A program made the position numbers and the translations under genes. DNA of 64,000 nucleotides from positions 1 to 64,000 of the forward strand of contig JAEZCO010000021.1 in NCBI GenBank assembly GCA_023433505.1. Direction: 5' to 3'. The DNA is from Bacillota bacterium. GTDB lineage: Bacteria > Bacillota > Clostridia > Acetivibrionales > DTU013. The notes beneath the pieces are model-generated. The model was given only the letters and a program-made list of their open reading frames with translations, was not told the DNA's origin and made no database searches. This document shows positions 45,926-55,505 of the stretch, in pieces; the first letter of the stretch is position 1; each line of letters opens with the position of its first letter.

Positions 45926-46729
45926 TTACTTCTTTGCTCTGAAACTTCTAAGACCTACTACCGATGCACCGGCAAGAAGTATGTATGGCATTACCGACAT
46001 ATCGCCCGTTTTTGGGTTTTCAGCGGATGTTTGACCGGAAGTAGCCGCAGCTGCAGAAGCTTTAACAGCATCGGTGTCATTTACTGAATAAATGGTGAAC
46101 TGCAAATCTCTCTCTGCAGCATCATTAGCTAACATTGATAAATAAGCGGAACCATTTTCTAACAAATCAGGAAGGAAGGAAAGATCTGTTTCAACCTTTG
46201 TCCCGTTGAATATAAAATCATATCCGGTATCAGCATTTTTCTTCATCTTAATTTTTAGTTTTTCACCCTTCGCAGGAGCTGCTAACGGAAAATTCGCACC
46301 ATTCGAAGCAAAGCCCATCGCTTCACTTAATTCATAAAACTGAACCTGTAAAGTGCCATCGGAGTTTGGTCTCATAAGGACAACCAAGCCCTCGCCTGAT
46401 TCTGGTTTTGTAATGTTAAAAGGTACCTTCTTATTCAAAAGGCTAATGCCATACCAATGATCAGAACCATCTTGAACATTTCCAGCATATTTGTCCAGTG
46501 AAAACTCAATACTGAAATCATTCAGGTCTACCGGAGTGCTGAATACAGCCCCCATATCCTTACTAAGATATTTACCGGTTCCTGTTACCTTAATAGCGCC
46601 TCCTACTGCTTCAGCCTTGTTACCATCCGATGTAAGTTCAGTCCAGCCTTTAATGCCTGCAGCAAAAACTGAAGTAGATATAAATGTCAATACTAAGCAG
46701 ATTGATATAACAAAAAACATTTTTTTCAT
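45926..46729 (-). CDS. Secreted surface protein with NPKTG-type C-terminal signal
   Basis: This 267-residue protein has a signal peptide (MKKMFFVISICLVLTFISTSVFA). A beta-rich domain of about 190 residues (DLNDFSIEFSLDKYAG, HWYGISLLN, YDFIFNGTKVETDL) suggests a LamG/concanavalin-like sugar-binding sandwich. The tail has NPKTG at 238-242, a hydrophobic helix and RAKK. This tail matches sortase-type or class-D signals seen in clostridia. No sortase gene lies in the window. It is first in an array with the importer, so it may present glycan to the binding protein. No catalytic residues are recognised. Confidence 0.7.
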   Translation of the reverse strand: MKKMFFVISICLVLTFISTSVFAAGIKGWTELTSDGNKAEAVGGAIKVTGTGKYLSKDMGAVFSTPVDLNDFSIEFSLDKYAGNVQDGSDHWYGISLLNKKVPFNITKPESGEGLVVLMRPNSDGTLQVQFYELSEAMGFASNGANFPLAAPAKGEKLKIKMKKNADTGYDFIFNGTKVETDLSFLPDLLENGSAYLSMLANDAAERDLQFTIYSVNDTDAVKASAAAATSGQTSAENPKTGDMSVMPYILLAGASVVGLRSFRAKK

Positions 46730-46906
46730 AAAAATCCTCCCTATGCTTTATTATGATACATCCATTATGGTAGCTAAATAATTTACTATCACCTCCGGCA
46801 CCCTGCAGATTTATATTAATTGTGTTATAACTGCCAATAATAAAGTGCTTTGACTGCATTTGGAGCAAACAAAAAAGAGCTTTTAAAATAAAGACTTTTT
46901 AGTATA

Positions 46907-46966
46907 TTTAACCAACTTAATTGTTTTTGTTAGTCAAATTATACTAATTTTTATAGGCCAAGTCAA
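46907..46966 (-). promoter_or_regulatory. Strong promoter with operator-like inverted repeat
   Basis: On the minus strand TTGACT (46961-46966) and TATAAT (46938-46943) are 17 bases apart, an almost consensus promoter. Arms TTTAACCAAC (46907-46916) and GTTAGTCAAA (46929-46938) are inverted with 8 of 10 matches and lie over the transcription start. It would drive the NPKTG protein gene and perhaps the importer. The LacI regulator upstream is the likely controller. Confidence 0.65.
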
Positions 46967-46994
46967 TATTTTTTTGCTCTTTTTTACTATAATT

Positions 46995-48044
46995 TTATAT
47001 ATTACTGGTGTCTCTTTGTTCAAAATTACAACTCAATACAATTCTTACCGGCGTTTCCAGCATATTATTTTGTTTTATATAGAGCATATCCGCTGCAACA
47101 CTACCCATCTCATACCTCGGTATATGAATTGTGGAAATCTTAGGGTTGGAAAACGCTGATATCGGTAAGTCATCAAACCCAACAACCATACAATCCTGCG
47201 GAACCTTTTTGTCATTATCCAGCAGTGCTTTCAGACATGCTACAGCCATCATATCATCCGCTGCAAAAACTGCATCAAACGTTACCTTTCTGTTAATAAT
47301 ATCGTTCATGATTTCATAAGCTTTGTGCGGATCCCATTCTGCATCATAAATCAAGTCTTTGCTCAACTCAATTCCATTTGTCAGGATAGCATCACGATAG
47401 GCAAGAAAGCGTTCATCGATAAGATCACCATAAGGCTTCGTACTCAAAATATAATCAGCATGCCCTCCTCCCATTAGAACGATCTTAGTTAATCCTTTTT
47501 TAATAAATTTTTCAAGCATTGTTTTCGTTGTTTTATACGTATCTACGCAAACAAAATCGTTCTTTATGTTTTCTAAATTATTCATACCAATATTTATAAC
47601 ATTGTCGTACCGGGACTTGATTTCTTCTACGGCATTCTGACCCAGCTCCTCAATAACGACTAGTGAGTTCGCAGGAGAATCTATAATGCTTTCCATAACG
47701 CTATTATTTTGATTAAGCTCATCGGTTGTATAGTAAAAATCTATATAAAAGCCTCTTTGTATCAGCTTTTCTTCCAAGCCCTTGTATATCTGTGAGTAAA
47801 AAGAATGGTTATATTTATCTTCTTTCCCTGAGCCAAGAATTACCCCTACAGCATTCTTATTCTTTTCAGTTTTCTGCTCGTTGTCATTTCGTGCGTAGCC
47901 TAAATCCTGAATCGCTTTAAATATCTTTTTTATCGTGACATCACTCGCGCATTTTAAATCATTTTTATTGATTACTCTTGATACAGTCGATACGGATGTA
48001 CCGCTTTCTCTAGCAATATCACTTAGTGTTATCTTCTTTTTCAT
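46995..48044 (-). CDS. LacI family transcriptional regulator
   Basis: This roughly 349-residue repressor-type regulator has the N-terminal helix-turn-helix ITLSDIARESGTSVSTVSRVINK and hinge (about 1-60), and a periplasmic-binding-protein-like effector domain (about 62-349). The best start is the ATG at 48044; a GTG two codons earlier is possible. It lies between the importer array and the glycyl-radical locus and is transcribed toward the importer array. A perfect 10 bp inverted repeat over its own -10 suggests autoregulation. Confidence 0.92.
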   Translation of the reverse strand: MKKKITLSDIARESGTSVSTVSRVINKNDLKCASDVTIKKIFKAIQDLGYARNDNEQKTEKNKNAVGVILGSGKEDKYNHSFYSQIYKGLEEKLIQRGFYIDFYYTTDELNQNNSVMESIIDSPANSLVVIEELGQNAVEEIKSRYDNVINIGMNNLENIKNDFVCVDTYKTTKTMLEKFIKKGLTKIVLMGGGHADYILSTKPYGDLIDERFLAYRDAILTNGIELSKDLIYDAEWDPHKAYEIMNDIINRKVTFDAVFAADDMMAVACLKALLDNDKKVPQDCMVVGFDDLPISAFSNPKISTIHIPRYEMGSVAADMLYIKQNNMLETPVRIVLSCNFEQRDTSNI

Positions 48045-48062
48045 AAACACCTCATAATTTTC

Positions 48063-48108
48063 AGTATTATATTACATATATAATACTTTATGGGTATAAA
48101 CAAAGCAA
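48063..48108 (-). promoter_or_regulatory. LacI promoter overlapped by a perfect palindrome
   Basis: On the minus strand TTGCTT (48103-48108) and TATTAT (48080-48085) are 17 bases apart. The inverted repeat AGTATTATAT-TACAT-ATATAATACT (48063-48087) covers the -10 and start site, about 20 bases before the gene. Confidence 0.55.
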
Positions 48109-48236
48109 TGATTTTGCGTAATTCTAGTATAATTTTTTGTTTATTAATTACTTCCTTTATTCCACAACGAATCTTCTATCTTCGGAAGGTGAAAAGAAGG
48201 CAAAACAAGAAGTCCGGCATTGGAAGCGTACCTGGT

Positions 48237-49076
48237 TTATTCCCGGTGCCTAGGAAGGTTTTTAAGCTTAAATTCCATGCCAAGACTGTTATACTTACCT
48301 TCCCCAAGAGAGTGATAGGAAAGAAATTCAAAATTGCCAACATTTTCGAGTCCTTTTACAAATTCCTTTATTGCCGCTATGTCGTTTGTGCTGTCGTTGA
48401 TCCCCGGGATAAGAGGCGTCCTTATCCAAAGCTCCTTGACCAGGCTTGATAACCGCCGTATATTCTGAAGGATTCTTTCATTGGACGCACAGGTCAGATG
48501 CTTATGCTTCCGGTTATCTATCCCCTTGATATCGCAAATGAATAAATCCACCAGCGGAATCACTTTTTCAATGGACTCCCAGGGAACGTTTGCTGCTGTT
48601 TCGACAGCCACATGCATCTGTGACTTTTTAATTTCTGTCAGCAGCTCCAACAGAAATCCCAGTTGAAGCAGGGGTTCTCCGCCTGAGAAGGTTATCCCTC
48701 CTCCAGAGTTTTCATAATACCGGCGATCTTTTTTAATCTCTGCAATTACTTCCTTCACCTGCATTTTCCGGCCAATGAGACCCAACGCCTCCGAATAACA
48801 CACGCCGGTACATTTGCCGCATTGGATACAAAGCTCACGGGCATAGATTTTTCCCGCGTCCTCAAGCCTATGAGCGCCGACAGGACAAACACACATACAC
48901 CGGCCGCATCCGATACATTTCTCAGGAATATATTGAATTTGCGGCAGTGCGCTAAAGGATTCAGGATTATGACACCACTGGCAGCGCATATTACAGCCCT
49001 TCAGGAAAATCACTGTCCGAATCCCCGGACCATCGTCAAGGGAACAACGTTGAATGTCAAACACCATGCCTTCCAC
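48237..49076 (-). CDS. Glycyl-radical enzyme activase (radical SAM)
   Basis: This roughly 280-residue enzyme uses SAM and a 4Fe-4S cluster to install the glycyl radical on its partner. The radical SAM motif is GCNMRCQWC near residues 26-34. It also has a two-cluster ferredoxin insert (CIGCGRCMCVCP and CIQCGKCTGVC, about residues 53-86) as in PFL2/glycerol-dehydratase-type activases, and GGGITFSGGEPLLQ. I prefer the GTG at 49076, eight bases after GGAGG; an ATG at 49067 is the alternative. It follows the glycyl-radical enzyme after 54 bases. Confidence 0.93.
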   Translation of the reverse strand: MEGMVFDIQRCSLDDGPGIRTVIFLKGCNMRCQWCHNPESFSALPQIQYIPEKCIGCGRCMCVCPVGAHRLEDAGKIYARELCIQCGKCTGVCYSEALGLIGRKMQVKEVIAEIKKDRRYYENSGGGITFSGGEPLLQLGFLLELLTEIKKSQMHVAVETAANVPWESIEKVIPLVDLFICDIKGIDNRKHKHLTCASNERILQNIRRLSSLVKELWIRTPLIPGINDSTNDIAAIKEFVKGLENVGNFEFLSYHSLGEGKYNSLGMEFKLKNLPRHRE

Positions 49077-49130
49077 TATGAGCTCCTCCAACCAGCCGGT
49101 TTAACCGGCCATGCCTGCAGCCTTAACAAC

Positions 49131-51446
49131 TCAGGCATTTTTATGCTTTGTCCTTGCAATGATATGGTCCTGCAGCTTTCTGTCAAGCAGGCAGAAACGC
49201 TGGCTGAAGCCCGATACGCGGACCGCAAGGTTTTGATATTTCTCCGGCTCCGCCTGTGCCTTCCTCAAAGTGTCGGCATTGACTACATTAAATTGTATCT
49301 GGCCTACACCTTTTTCTATGGCGCTTTTAAGAAGGATCGCCATAAGCTCCAGGTTTTTTTCGTTAAAGAGTAAAGGGTCGACTTCAATAATGGATGAACA
49401 GCCTCCTGCAGCCAATACACAGGGAAGCTTTGCTATGGAATTCAGTAGGGCTGTTAAGCCTGTGTTGTCTCTTCCCTGCATGGGAGACAAGCTATATGCC
49501 AGATTTTCACCGTTTCTGCGTCCGTCAGGCGTTGCTGCGGTTTTTTCTCCGGCTTCGACAAGCCAAATAAAGGTGAATGGCTGTGCAAAGAAGCCTAAGC
49601 CGCTGCTACTCTTCAGAGCTTTTACCGTTTTGCAGAAATGAGCCATGACCCGTTCAGCATATTTGTCTACATAATCATCGTCATTTCCGAATTTAGGAGC
49701 GCGCTTCAGGAATTCCAGCCTTACCGCCTCATCCGGGAAGTTCCTGCACAGGTGGTCTGCCACTTCTTGTAATGTATATTTTCCTTCTTCGAATACAAGC
49801 TTTTGTAATGCAGCCAGCGAATCTGCCACGTTGGGGATTCCCATGCCCATACTTTCGTGAAAGTTGTATTTTGCTCCGCCATGATTAAAATCCTTGCCGG
49901 ATGCAAGGCAACCTTCGGTAAGGATAGACTTGTAGGGCATCGGCTTGATATACCCATTGGCAAGCTCGATCCGGTTGGACTCAAAGCATGCCATTCCGAT
50001 AAAATACTCCACCTGTTTCTCATAAGCATGGAGAATATCTTCCATGCTTTTCATTTCAGATATTTCTCCTGTCTTCAAACCGACCTGTTTACCTGTGGTC
50101 ATACTGACTCCGTTGTTCAAAGCCAATTCAAGACCTTTCAGCAGGTTGATCCGGTTACTGACCGCATGAGGATTTGCCTTTCCGGGTATCGTAACCTCTA
50201 TGCAGCCTATCGCCCCGTAATCCCTTGCGTCTTCCAGATCAATTCCGCTGCCGGTTAATGCCGGTATCACTATATCGTCATTGAAAAAGAAAGGAATTCC
50301 CTTCCCTTTTGCAACAATTTCCAAAGAACGGCGTAAAAGCTTCATCGGACTATTTTTGTGAAGCCTTACGGACAGACACCGGATGAAGTCCAATGCTTCT
50401 GTTGCATCCAGCATAAGATAGGTCAACTCATTGGCGGCATCTTCGCCTTTGGCATTTACACCTCCCAGTACCACCTGCTGGACGTCATAATCCCTGTAAA
50501 GCTTGATCCATAGGCAGCAAATGAGTTCGAAGGCTTCCTGACGGGTCAGTCTGCCTTCATCCATATCCTTTCGGTAATACGGATACAGAATCTGGTCGAG
50601 CCTGCCGAGAGAGTTGGCATTAATCCCATCTTCCCAAGTATTTATGATATGTGCAAACCATAAACTCTGGATAGCTTCATGAAATGTCCGTGCCGGATAC
50701 TCGGGAACCTGTTCAAGGACCTTGATAATATTCGATAGCTCTTCCCTCCTTGGCAAACCTGTGCAGGCATCACGCAATTTCTCCACTTCAAGCCTGTAAC
50801 GTGTTCCTACCATGGAAGCACTATCTGCAACCAGGAAGGTACTTTCCAGCAGCAATCTTTTTATTGGGGATTCAGGGTCATCCCAGGTCAAGTGATCTAT
50901 CTGCTGCTTTATTTCATTCCGGATACCGGAAAAACCTTTTTTCAACACTTCCTCATACCCTACGATTGTATGATTTTCTGAAATACCATATGCCCAAATG
51001 ATGCCTTCCTGTTCGGCTGCCAGGCACTCCACGGGCTGCTGAAGCGAAAATGGAACCATAGGCACATATTGGCCGATTCCCTCCAGAATATCCAGTATAA
51101 ATCGTATCTGAGCCTCAGTTAATCTGCCTTTATTCAGGTAATTTACCAGCATCCTTTTATCTTCTTCGTTTATTTCCCGTAGTAGGAATTCATTCCACAT
51201 TCCGGTTTCTTCGCCATAATAGTTGTAGCCCGCAATAAGCTCATCTTCGTGATAAATTACTTCCGACCTTTGAATGATATTGGCCAGCATCCTGCTCTTC
51301 TTCTTCATCCAAGGTTCATCTTTCCCCGCAGCCACAAGGCCTTCAAAGGCATAATACATTCTTTGTCCTATATAGCCGGTTTGTGTTTTCTCCCACTGCA
51401 GTGCTTTTTCCCTTAAGGATGAGATACGGTCGGTTATCATATACAT
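49131..51446 (-). CDS. Glycyl-radical enzyme of unknown substrate (PFL-like)
   Basis: This 771-residue cytoplasmic enzyme has the radical-site glycine G746 in VRVSGFSQR, the thiyl cysteine C415 in GAIGCIEVT, HGGAKYNF (522-529) and TPDGR. Length and shape match the PFL2/dehydratase branch. The typical diol-dehydratase sequence GCVEP is replaced by GCIEVTIPGK, so I cannot assign it to propanediol, glycerol, choline or hydroxyproline enzymes. It starts two bases after the GH78 stop with GGAGG inside that gene, so translation is coupled. Its activase follows. The setting implies dehydration or cleavage of a sugar-derived compound. Confidence 0.88.
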   Translation of the reverse strand: MYMITDRISSLREKALQWEKTQTGYIGQRMYYAFEGLVAAGKDEPWMKKKSRMLANIIQRSEVIYHEDELIAGYNYYGEETGMWNEFLLREINEEDKRMLVNYLNKGRLTEAQIRFILDILEGIGQYVPMVPFSLQQPVECLAAEQEGIIWAYGISENHTIVGYEEVLKKGFSGIRNEIKQQIDHLTWDDPESPIKRLLLESTFLVADSASMVGTRYRLEVEKLRDACTGLPRREELSNIIKVLEQVPEYPARTFHEAIQSLWFAHIINTWEDGINANSLGRLDQILYPYYRKDMDEGRLTRQEAFELICCLWIKLYRDYDVQQVVLGGVNAKGEDAANELTYLMLDATEALDFIRCLSVRLHKNSPMKLLRRSLEIVAKGKGIPFFFNDDIVIPALTGSGIDLEDARDYGAIGCIEVTIPGKANPHAVSNRINLLKGLELALNNGVSMTTGKQVGLKTGEISEMKSMEDILHAYEKQVEYFIGMACFESNRIELANGYIKPMPYKSILTEGCLASGKDFNHGGAKYNFHESMGMGIPNVADSLAALQKLVFEEGKYTLQEVADHLCRNFPDEAVRLEFLKRAPKFGNDDDYVDKYAERVMAHFCKTVKALKSSSGLGFFAQPFTFIWLVEAGEKTAATPDGRRNGENLAYSLSPMQGRDNTGLTALLNSIAKLPCVLAAGGCSSIIEVDPLLFNEKNLELMAILLKSAIEKGVGQIQFNVVNADTLRKAQAEPEKYQNLAVRVSGFSQRFCLLDRKLQDHIIARTKHKNA

Positions 51447-51448
51447 AT

Positions 51449-53830
51449 TTACTCCTCCCGATTAATAACCTGCCGGATGGTTTTGGGGCAGGATAGGTTA
51501 TAGTTAATTTCTTCTCCATTTCTAACCCAATCAACCTCAATGCTGCCATAGGGTGTAGGGATTCTGCCATATGCCTTTTCTACAGCATGTTTGACCGGCT
51601 TGGCCGAGAATTTTTTGAACCCCGGTTCCAGGGGCTTAACTCCCAATAGATATGCATGGAAAAAGTATGCGGGAATAGCAGACCATCCGTGGCACATGCT
51701 GCCTGCCTTTTCAAAATCGTCCGCCCCGTTGATGGTTTCCCAAAAGCTGGTTGCCTTATTGTAAAGCATATAACCCCAATCTTCAGCAATACTGTCAAAT
51801 ACGAGTCTTCCATAGCTTTCAGGCTCCTGCAGCAGTGCTTCATATTTGAATATGGCATAGCTCAGCGTTGTCCTCACCAGCCCGTTATCCTTATCCGCCA
51901 GCCTTTTTCTGAGGCTTCCGGCATATTCTCCGGGGACCAGACCGCAGCACAGAGCAAGAGCCTGGGTTAATTCTGCGAAATGTACTTTGCCGCCTTCACC
52001 TGCATAGGTCTTGTATGCTTTATTCATATCATCCCAGAAGGTTTTGTGAAAAGTCCATTTAAGCTTCTTTGACTGTTCAAGATATTCATTCTTTACCTCA
52101 TATTTTCCCAACCATTCAGCCAATTTTCCTCCGGCTTCCAGCGCAAGGCAGAGAAACAGGTTTAAAAGCGCGTCCAGCCGTTTAGCGTCCTTGTTTTTAT
52201 ATGCTGCAGCGAAAACCCAGCCTCCATCAAGTCCGTCAGCCCATTCATAAAAATTCCAGTACCTTTCGCCCGCAGGGGCTTTCATGAGACCGTTTTCCAT
52301 ATTCCCCAGATAAACATCCAGCATTTTTTTTACTGCCGGAAACAATTTCTCCGCTGTATCCAGTCTTCCGCTGTATAGGATCATATCCGCCACGGCAATG
52401 ATCCATCCCATACTGAAGGAGGGTATGGTTATCCGGTCTTTTGCTGGAGCACATATCTCAAGGTATCCGTCCTCCCCAAGTCCCTCGGCAAAGAGAGAAA
52501 AGGAGCTCTCCGCAAAATCATATTCTCCGAAGCAATAATAGCCGCATAAGGCCTGGTTTCTTGAATCCATGGCATAGAGACCCTGTTCCCTCCACGGAGT
52601 GTCTTCATAATGTTCATGCATGCATAGCTGCAGCGTTCTGACAGAAACCTCATAAATTCTGTTCATCAGCCTGTCGCTGCAGGAGAAGTTTCCCTTAAGC
52701 TCCACAGGATATCTTACCGGTTTTATTCCGGCATAGTAAAGGGTGATCTCTTTTTTGATCCCGCTGATATGCAGCTGTATATACCGGCCGGCAATTCTCT
52801 TGATATAATGTGTGAACCTTTGCCTGCCGGCCTTGCAGATATATCTGAATGCAAAATTCCTGCCGCCGACAGAAGCCCTGACTCTGAGATCGTCCAGCTG
52901 TTCTCCGTAGGAAGCGTCGATTGTGACTCCCTCCTCACTGTCGACCTCCAGCTCAAATAGCCCGGCCTCTTCTCTACTCATATCAATAAGTAAATAAACT
53001 CCACCATTCTCATCCGGTATTCCGCATAGATGCAAGCCGTCGGACGGGATCTGCGGATTATAGCCGCAAAAACCGGAAAAAATCTGCGCCGGAAGCCGGG
53101 GAGATAAGTAATCACGTTGCATTAATTCAGCAGTCGTAGAGATTTCACAGGCATTGCCGGTAGTTGCCGCTCCGCTATTTCTGAGGAAAACGCCTTGAGC
53201 CGTTATTCTGCCTTTCACTGCTTCGTCGGTAACAAGCTTGACCAACGGCCTCGGGTACAGTATAACCTTTTCCTTCATCCCGCTTACCGCTTCGGCATTA
53301 ACCCAGGAAGCACCGGATACATAATTGCCTGCCAGCCACCGGTCTTCTTTCGAGGCATTGTATTCAAAAGTAAAAAGCAATTGCGGAGAAATTTTCTCAA
53401 TATTCCCGCTTTTGTAAGTCAGGGATTGTCTGCAAAAAGTATCCCTTCCGCTGATAATTGCGTCATTCCCGGTTTTTAATGCATATATCAGACCCGGCCT
53501 TCCCTTGACGTATTGATAGCTGTTTTCGCCCTGATGATAGCCGAGGATACATAAAGCGTTCCTGCCTCCGACCAGATATTTGCCTACATCCAATCCATCA
53601 TAGGACTTATGGTCCGGATAGTCGTCATACTGGTTAAAATCTACAAAGATGCCGTTTATCCAGACTGCATACTCGGTATCGATGGATATATGGAGAACAC
53701 TACTTTCTAAGGAAGCTTTACCTGGTTCGTCAATAGTAAATTCGTGCCGGAAATCGACATATTGGTTTACGGTTTCATTGGTCTGCGGAAGCCATACCCA
53801 TTGGGCCTTCAATTCATCAAATATATTCAT
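51449..53830 (-). CDS. GH78-like alpha-L-rhamnosidase
   Basis: This roughly 793-residue protein without signal peptide has N-terminal beta-sandwich domains (about 1-370) and an (alpha/alpha)6 barrel. The barrel motif is DTPWREQGLYAMDSR (about 410-424), the counterpart of the GH78 'DCPxRE' motif, followed by ADGLDGGWVF. Rhamnose or a related sugar is the likely leaving group; the atypical motif leaves room for another specificity. The ATG at 53830 is seven bases after AAGG and overlaps the acetyltransferase stop (ATGA). It acts in the cytoplasm on imported oligosaccharide. Confidence 0.82.
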   Translation of the reverse strand: MNIFDELKAQWVWLPQTNETVNQYVDFRHEFTIDEPGKASLESSVLHISIDTEYAVWINGIFVDFNQYDDYPDHKSYDGLDVGKYLVGGRNALCILGYHQGENSYQYVKGRPGLIYALKTGNDAIISGRDTFCRQSLTYKSGNIEKISPQLLFTFEYNASKEDRWLAGNYVSGASWVNAEAVSGMKEKVILYPRPLVKLVTDEAVKGRITAQGVFLRNSGAATTGNACEISTTAELMQRDYLSPRLPAQIFSGFCGYNPQIPSDGLHLCGIPDENGGVYLLIDMSREEAGLFELEVDSEEGVTIDASYGEQLDDLRVRASVGGRNFAFRYICKAGRQRFTHYIKRIAGRYIQLHISGIKKEITLYYAGIKPVRYPVELKGNFSCSDRLMNRIYEVSVRTLQLCMHEHYEDTPWREQGLYAMDSRNQALCGYYCFGEYDFAESSFSLFAEGLGEDGYLEICAPAKDRITIPSFSMGWIIAVADMILYSGRLDTAEKLFPAVKKMLDVYLGNMENGLMKAPAGERYWNFYEWADGLDGGWVFAAAYKNKDAKRLDALLNLFLCLALEAGGKLAEWLGKYEVKNEYLEQSKKLKWTFHKTFWDDMNKAYKTYAGEGGKVHFAELTQALALCCGLVPGEYAGSLRKRLADKDNGLVRTTLSYAIFKYEALLQEPESYGRLVFDSIAEDWGYMLYNKATSFWETINGADDFEKAGSMCHGWSAIPAYFFHAYLLGVKPLEPGFKKFSAKPVKHAVEKAYGRIPTPYGSIEVDWVRNGEEINYNLSCPKTIRQVINREE

Positions 53831-54471
53831 TTTGATACCTTCTCCCATTTGCCTGTTTCCTTATTGTATTGCTTGATAAGCTTTGCCGGCGCTCCCGCAA
53901 CAACTGAAAAGTCGGGCACCTCCTTTGTGACTACTGAATTTGAACCAATCACACAGTGTCTGCCTACGTTAACGCCTATGATGGATACATTTTCACCAAT
54001 CCAGGTTTCGTCTCCGATCGATACTTCCCCTTTTGAAAACACCGGCTGGAAGCATATCGGAGTGTTAACATCCTCATAGCCGTGGAGGTTATCCGATATA
54101 TAGACCTTATCGGCAGTCATGACATTTTTCCCGATATATACCCTGTTCACACAGGTAATATGGTTGAAATGGCCTATAATCGCTCCATCGTCAATGATCA
54201 GTTCGGGCACTTTCTCCGAAACTTGATACGTAAGAAGCCAGGTTTGATGGTAAATTGAAACATTCGCTCCTATCGTAATATTCTCCGGGTTGGTAAATTT
54301 AAGCGGTTTTATTACAAATGAATTCGAGCCCATCCCAGAGAAAAGGGGCTTGTAGAAAACTGAACAGATCAGTTTATAAAACCCCAATTGGATGTTCCTG
54401 TAAAAATTTTTATAGATAAAAAAAATAAGGTTGTTTTTTTTTCCATTCCCGTTTTTTATGACTTCAGCCAT
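53827..54471 (-). CDS. Left-handed beta-helix acetyltransferase
   Basis: This 214-residue protein has a hexapeptide-repeat region (about 60-195: ITIGANVSIYHQ, IGENVSIIGVNVGRHCVIGSNSVVTKEV) typical of sugar O-acetyltransferases such as maltose or galactoside acetyltransferase. Acetyl-CoA-dependent acetylation of a sugar is likely, possibly detoxifying unmetabolised sugar or modifying a polymer. It is 31 bases downstream of the LacI gene and overlaps the GH78 gene start by four bases. Confidence 0.85.
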   Translation of the reverse strand: MAEVIKNGNGKKNNLIFFIYKNFYRNIQLGFYKLICSVFYKPLFSGMGSNSFVIKPLKFTNPENITIGANVSIYHQTWLLTYQVSEKVPELIIDDGAIIGHFNHITCVNRVYIGKNVMTADKVYISDNLHGYEDVNTPICFQPVFSKGEVSIGDETWIGENVSIIGVNVGRHCVIGSNSVVTKEVPDFSVVAGAPAKLIKQYNKETGKWEKVSK

Positions 54472-54502
54472 ACCCGACCCACCTCTAAAAACAAATTATG
54501 GA

Positions 54503-55501
54503 TTACGTTTTTACACTCTCTCTTATGATAAAATCTGACTTCAGCAGTATTTTATTATTCCGTGAAATATTCAAATCCGTCTCCGCTAGATAGGCGAAGG
54601 CAATTTCTCCCATTTGAAGCCTCGGCTGGTTGACCGTCGTAAGAGACGGAATACAATATTGGGAATACTCGATATTATCAAACCCTATAACCGAAACCTC
54701 TTCGGGCACCTTTATTTTTTTTTCATACAGGCCTCTTAATATCCCTAGCGCTATCATATCCGACGTGGCGACAACACCATCCGGCTTGTCGTAATTCAGT
54801 ATGTTTTTTATGCAGTTGTACCCGGCTTCAAGCTTATTCAAACACAGGTCATTGGAAATGATAATATGATTATCCGGATCCATGCCATGCTCCTTCATCG
54901 CCTTTTTATAGCCTTCCAGTCTATCCAGCAGCACTTCCGTATTCAATGTCTGGGTCACATAATATATTTTTTTGCAGCCCTTGTTTATGAGATAGGTAGT
55001 GGTCTCATATACGCTCTGTCTATTGTCGATGAGTATGTATGGTATTTTACCGGTTTTGTCAATTTTATCAATGAAGACGATCTTTCTGCCCTCAAGCTCG
55101 CCGATCAGTTGCTCATCACCGCTTGTTCCTATAAATACATAGCCGCTGACCTTTATGCTTTTCATGTAATTTAATTCCTGTTTTTCCTTGTTGATATCAT
55201 AATCCGTTTCAGAGATCTGAAGTATGATTCCATTACTCTCGCACTTTGCCTTCAATCCCTGTATAATCTCAAGATAGTAAGGATTTTGCACGTCAGGTAC
55301 CAGCACCCCATAGCTGGATTTTCTCGTCTGCCTTAGCGAAGCGGCATAGCTGTTGGGCATATAGTCAAGAGCTTCGATTGCTTTCATAACCTTTGCCCTT
55401 GTTTCGGGGCTCACCCTCGGACTGTTGTTTATCACCAGGGACACCGTTGAAGGAGCAACGCCGGCCATGTTGGATACATCCTTGATAATAGGGCTTTTCA
55501 T
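54503..55501 (-). CDS. LacI family transcriptional regulator of the GH78/GRE locus
   Basis: This 332-residue regulator has the helix-turn-helix IIKDVSNMAGVAPSTVSLVIN and hinge (about 1-60), and a sugar-binding effector domain. It is embedded in the array that it probably controls; two near-identical 17-base operator-like sites lie at 56704-56720 and 60122-60138. The ATG is eight bases after GGAGAG, a site located in the end of a possible 40-codon frame. Confidence 0.92.
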   Translation of the reverse strand: MKSPIIKDVSNMAGVAPSTVSLVINNSPRVSPETRAKVMKAIEALDYMPNSYAASLRQTRKSSYGVLVPDVQNPYYLEIIQGLKAKCESNGIILQISETDYDINKEKQELNYMKSIKVSGYVFIGTSGDEQLIGELEGRKIVFIDKIDKTGKIPYILIDNRQSVYETTTYLINKGCKKIYYVTQTLNTEVLLDRLEGYKKAMKEHGMDPDNHIIISNDLCLNKLEAGYNCIKNILNYDKPDGVVATSDMIALGILRGLYEKKIKVPEEVSVIGFDNIEYSQYCIPSLTTVNQPRLQMGEIAFAYLAETDLNISRNNKILLKSDFIIRESVKT

Positions 55502-55505
55502 AGTT

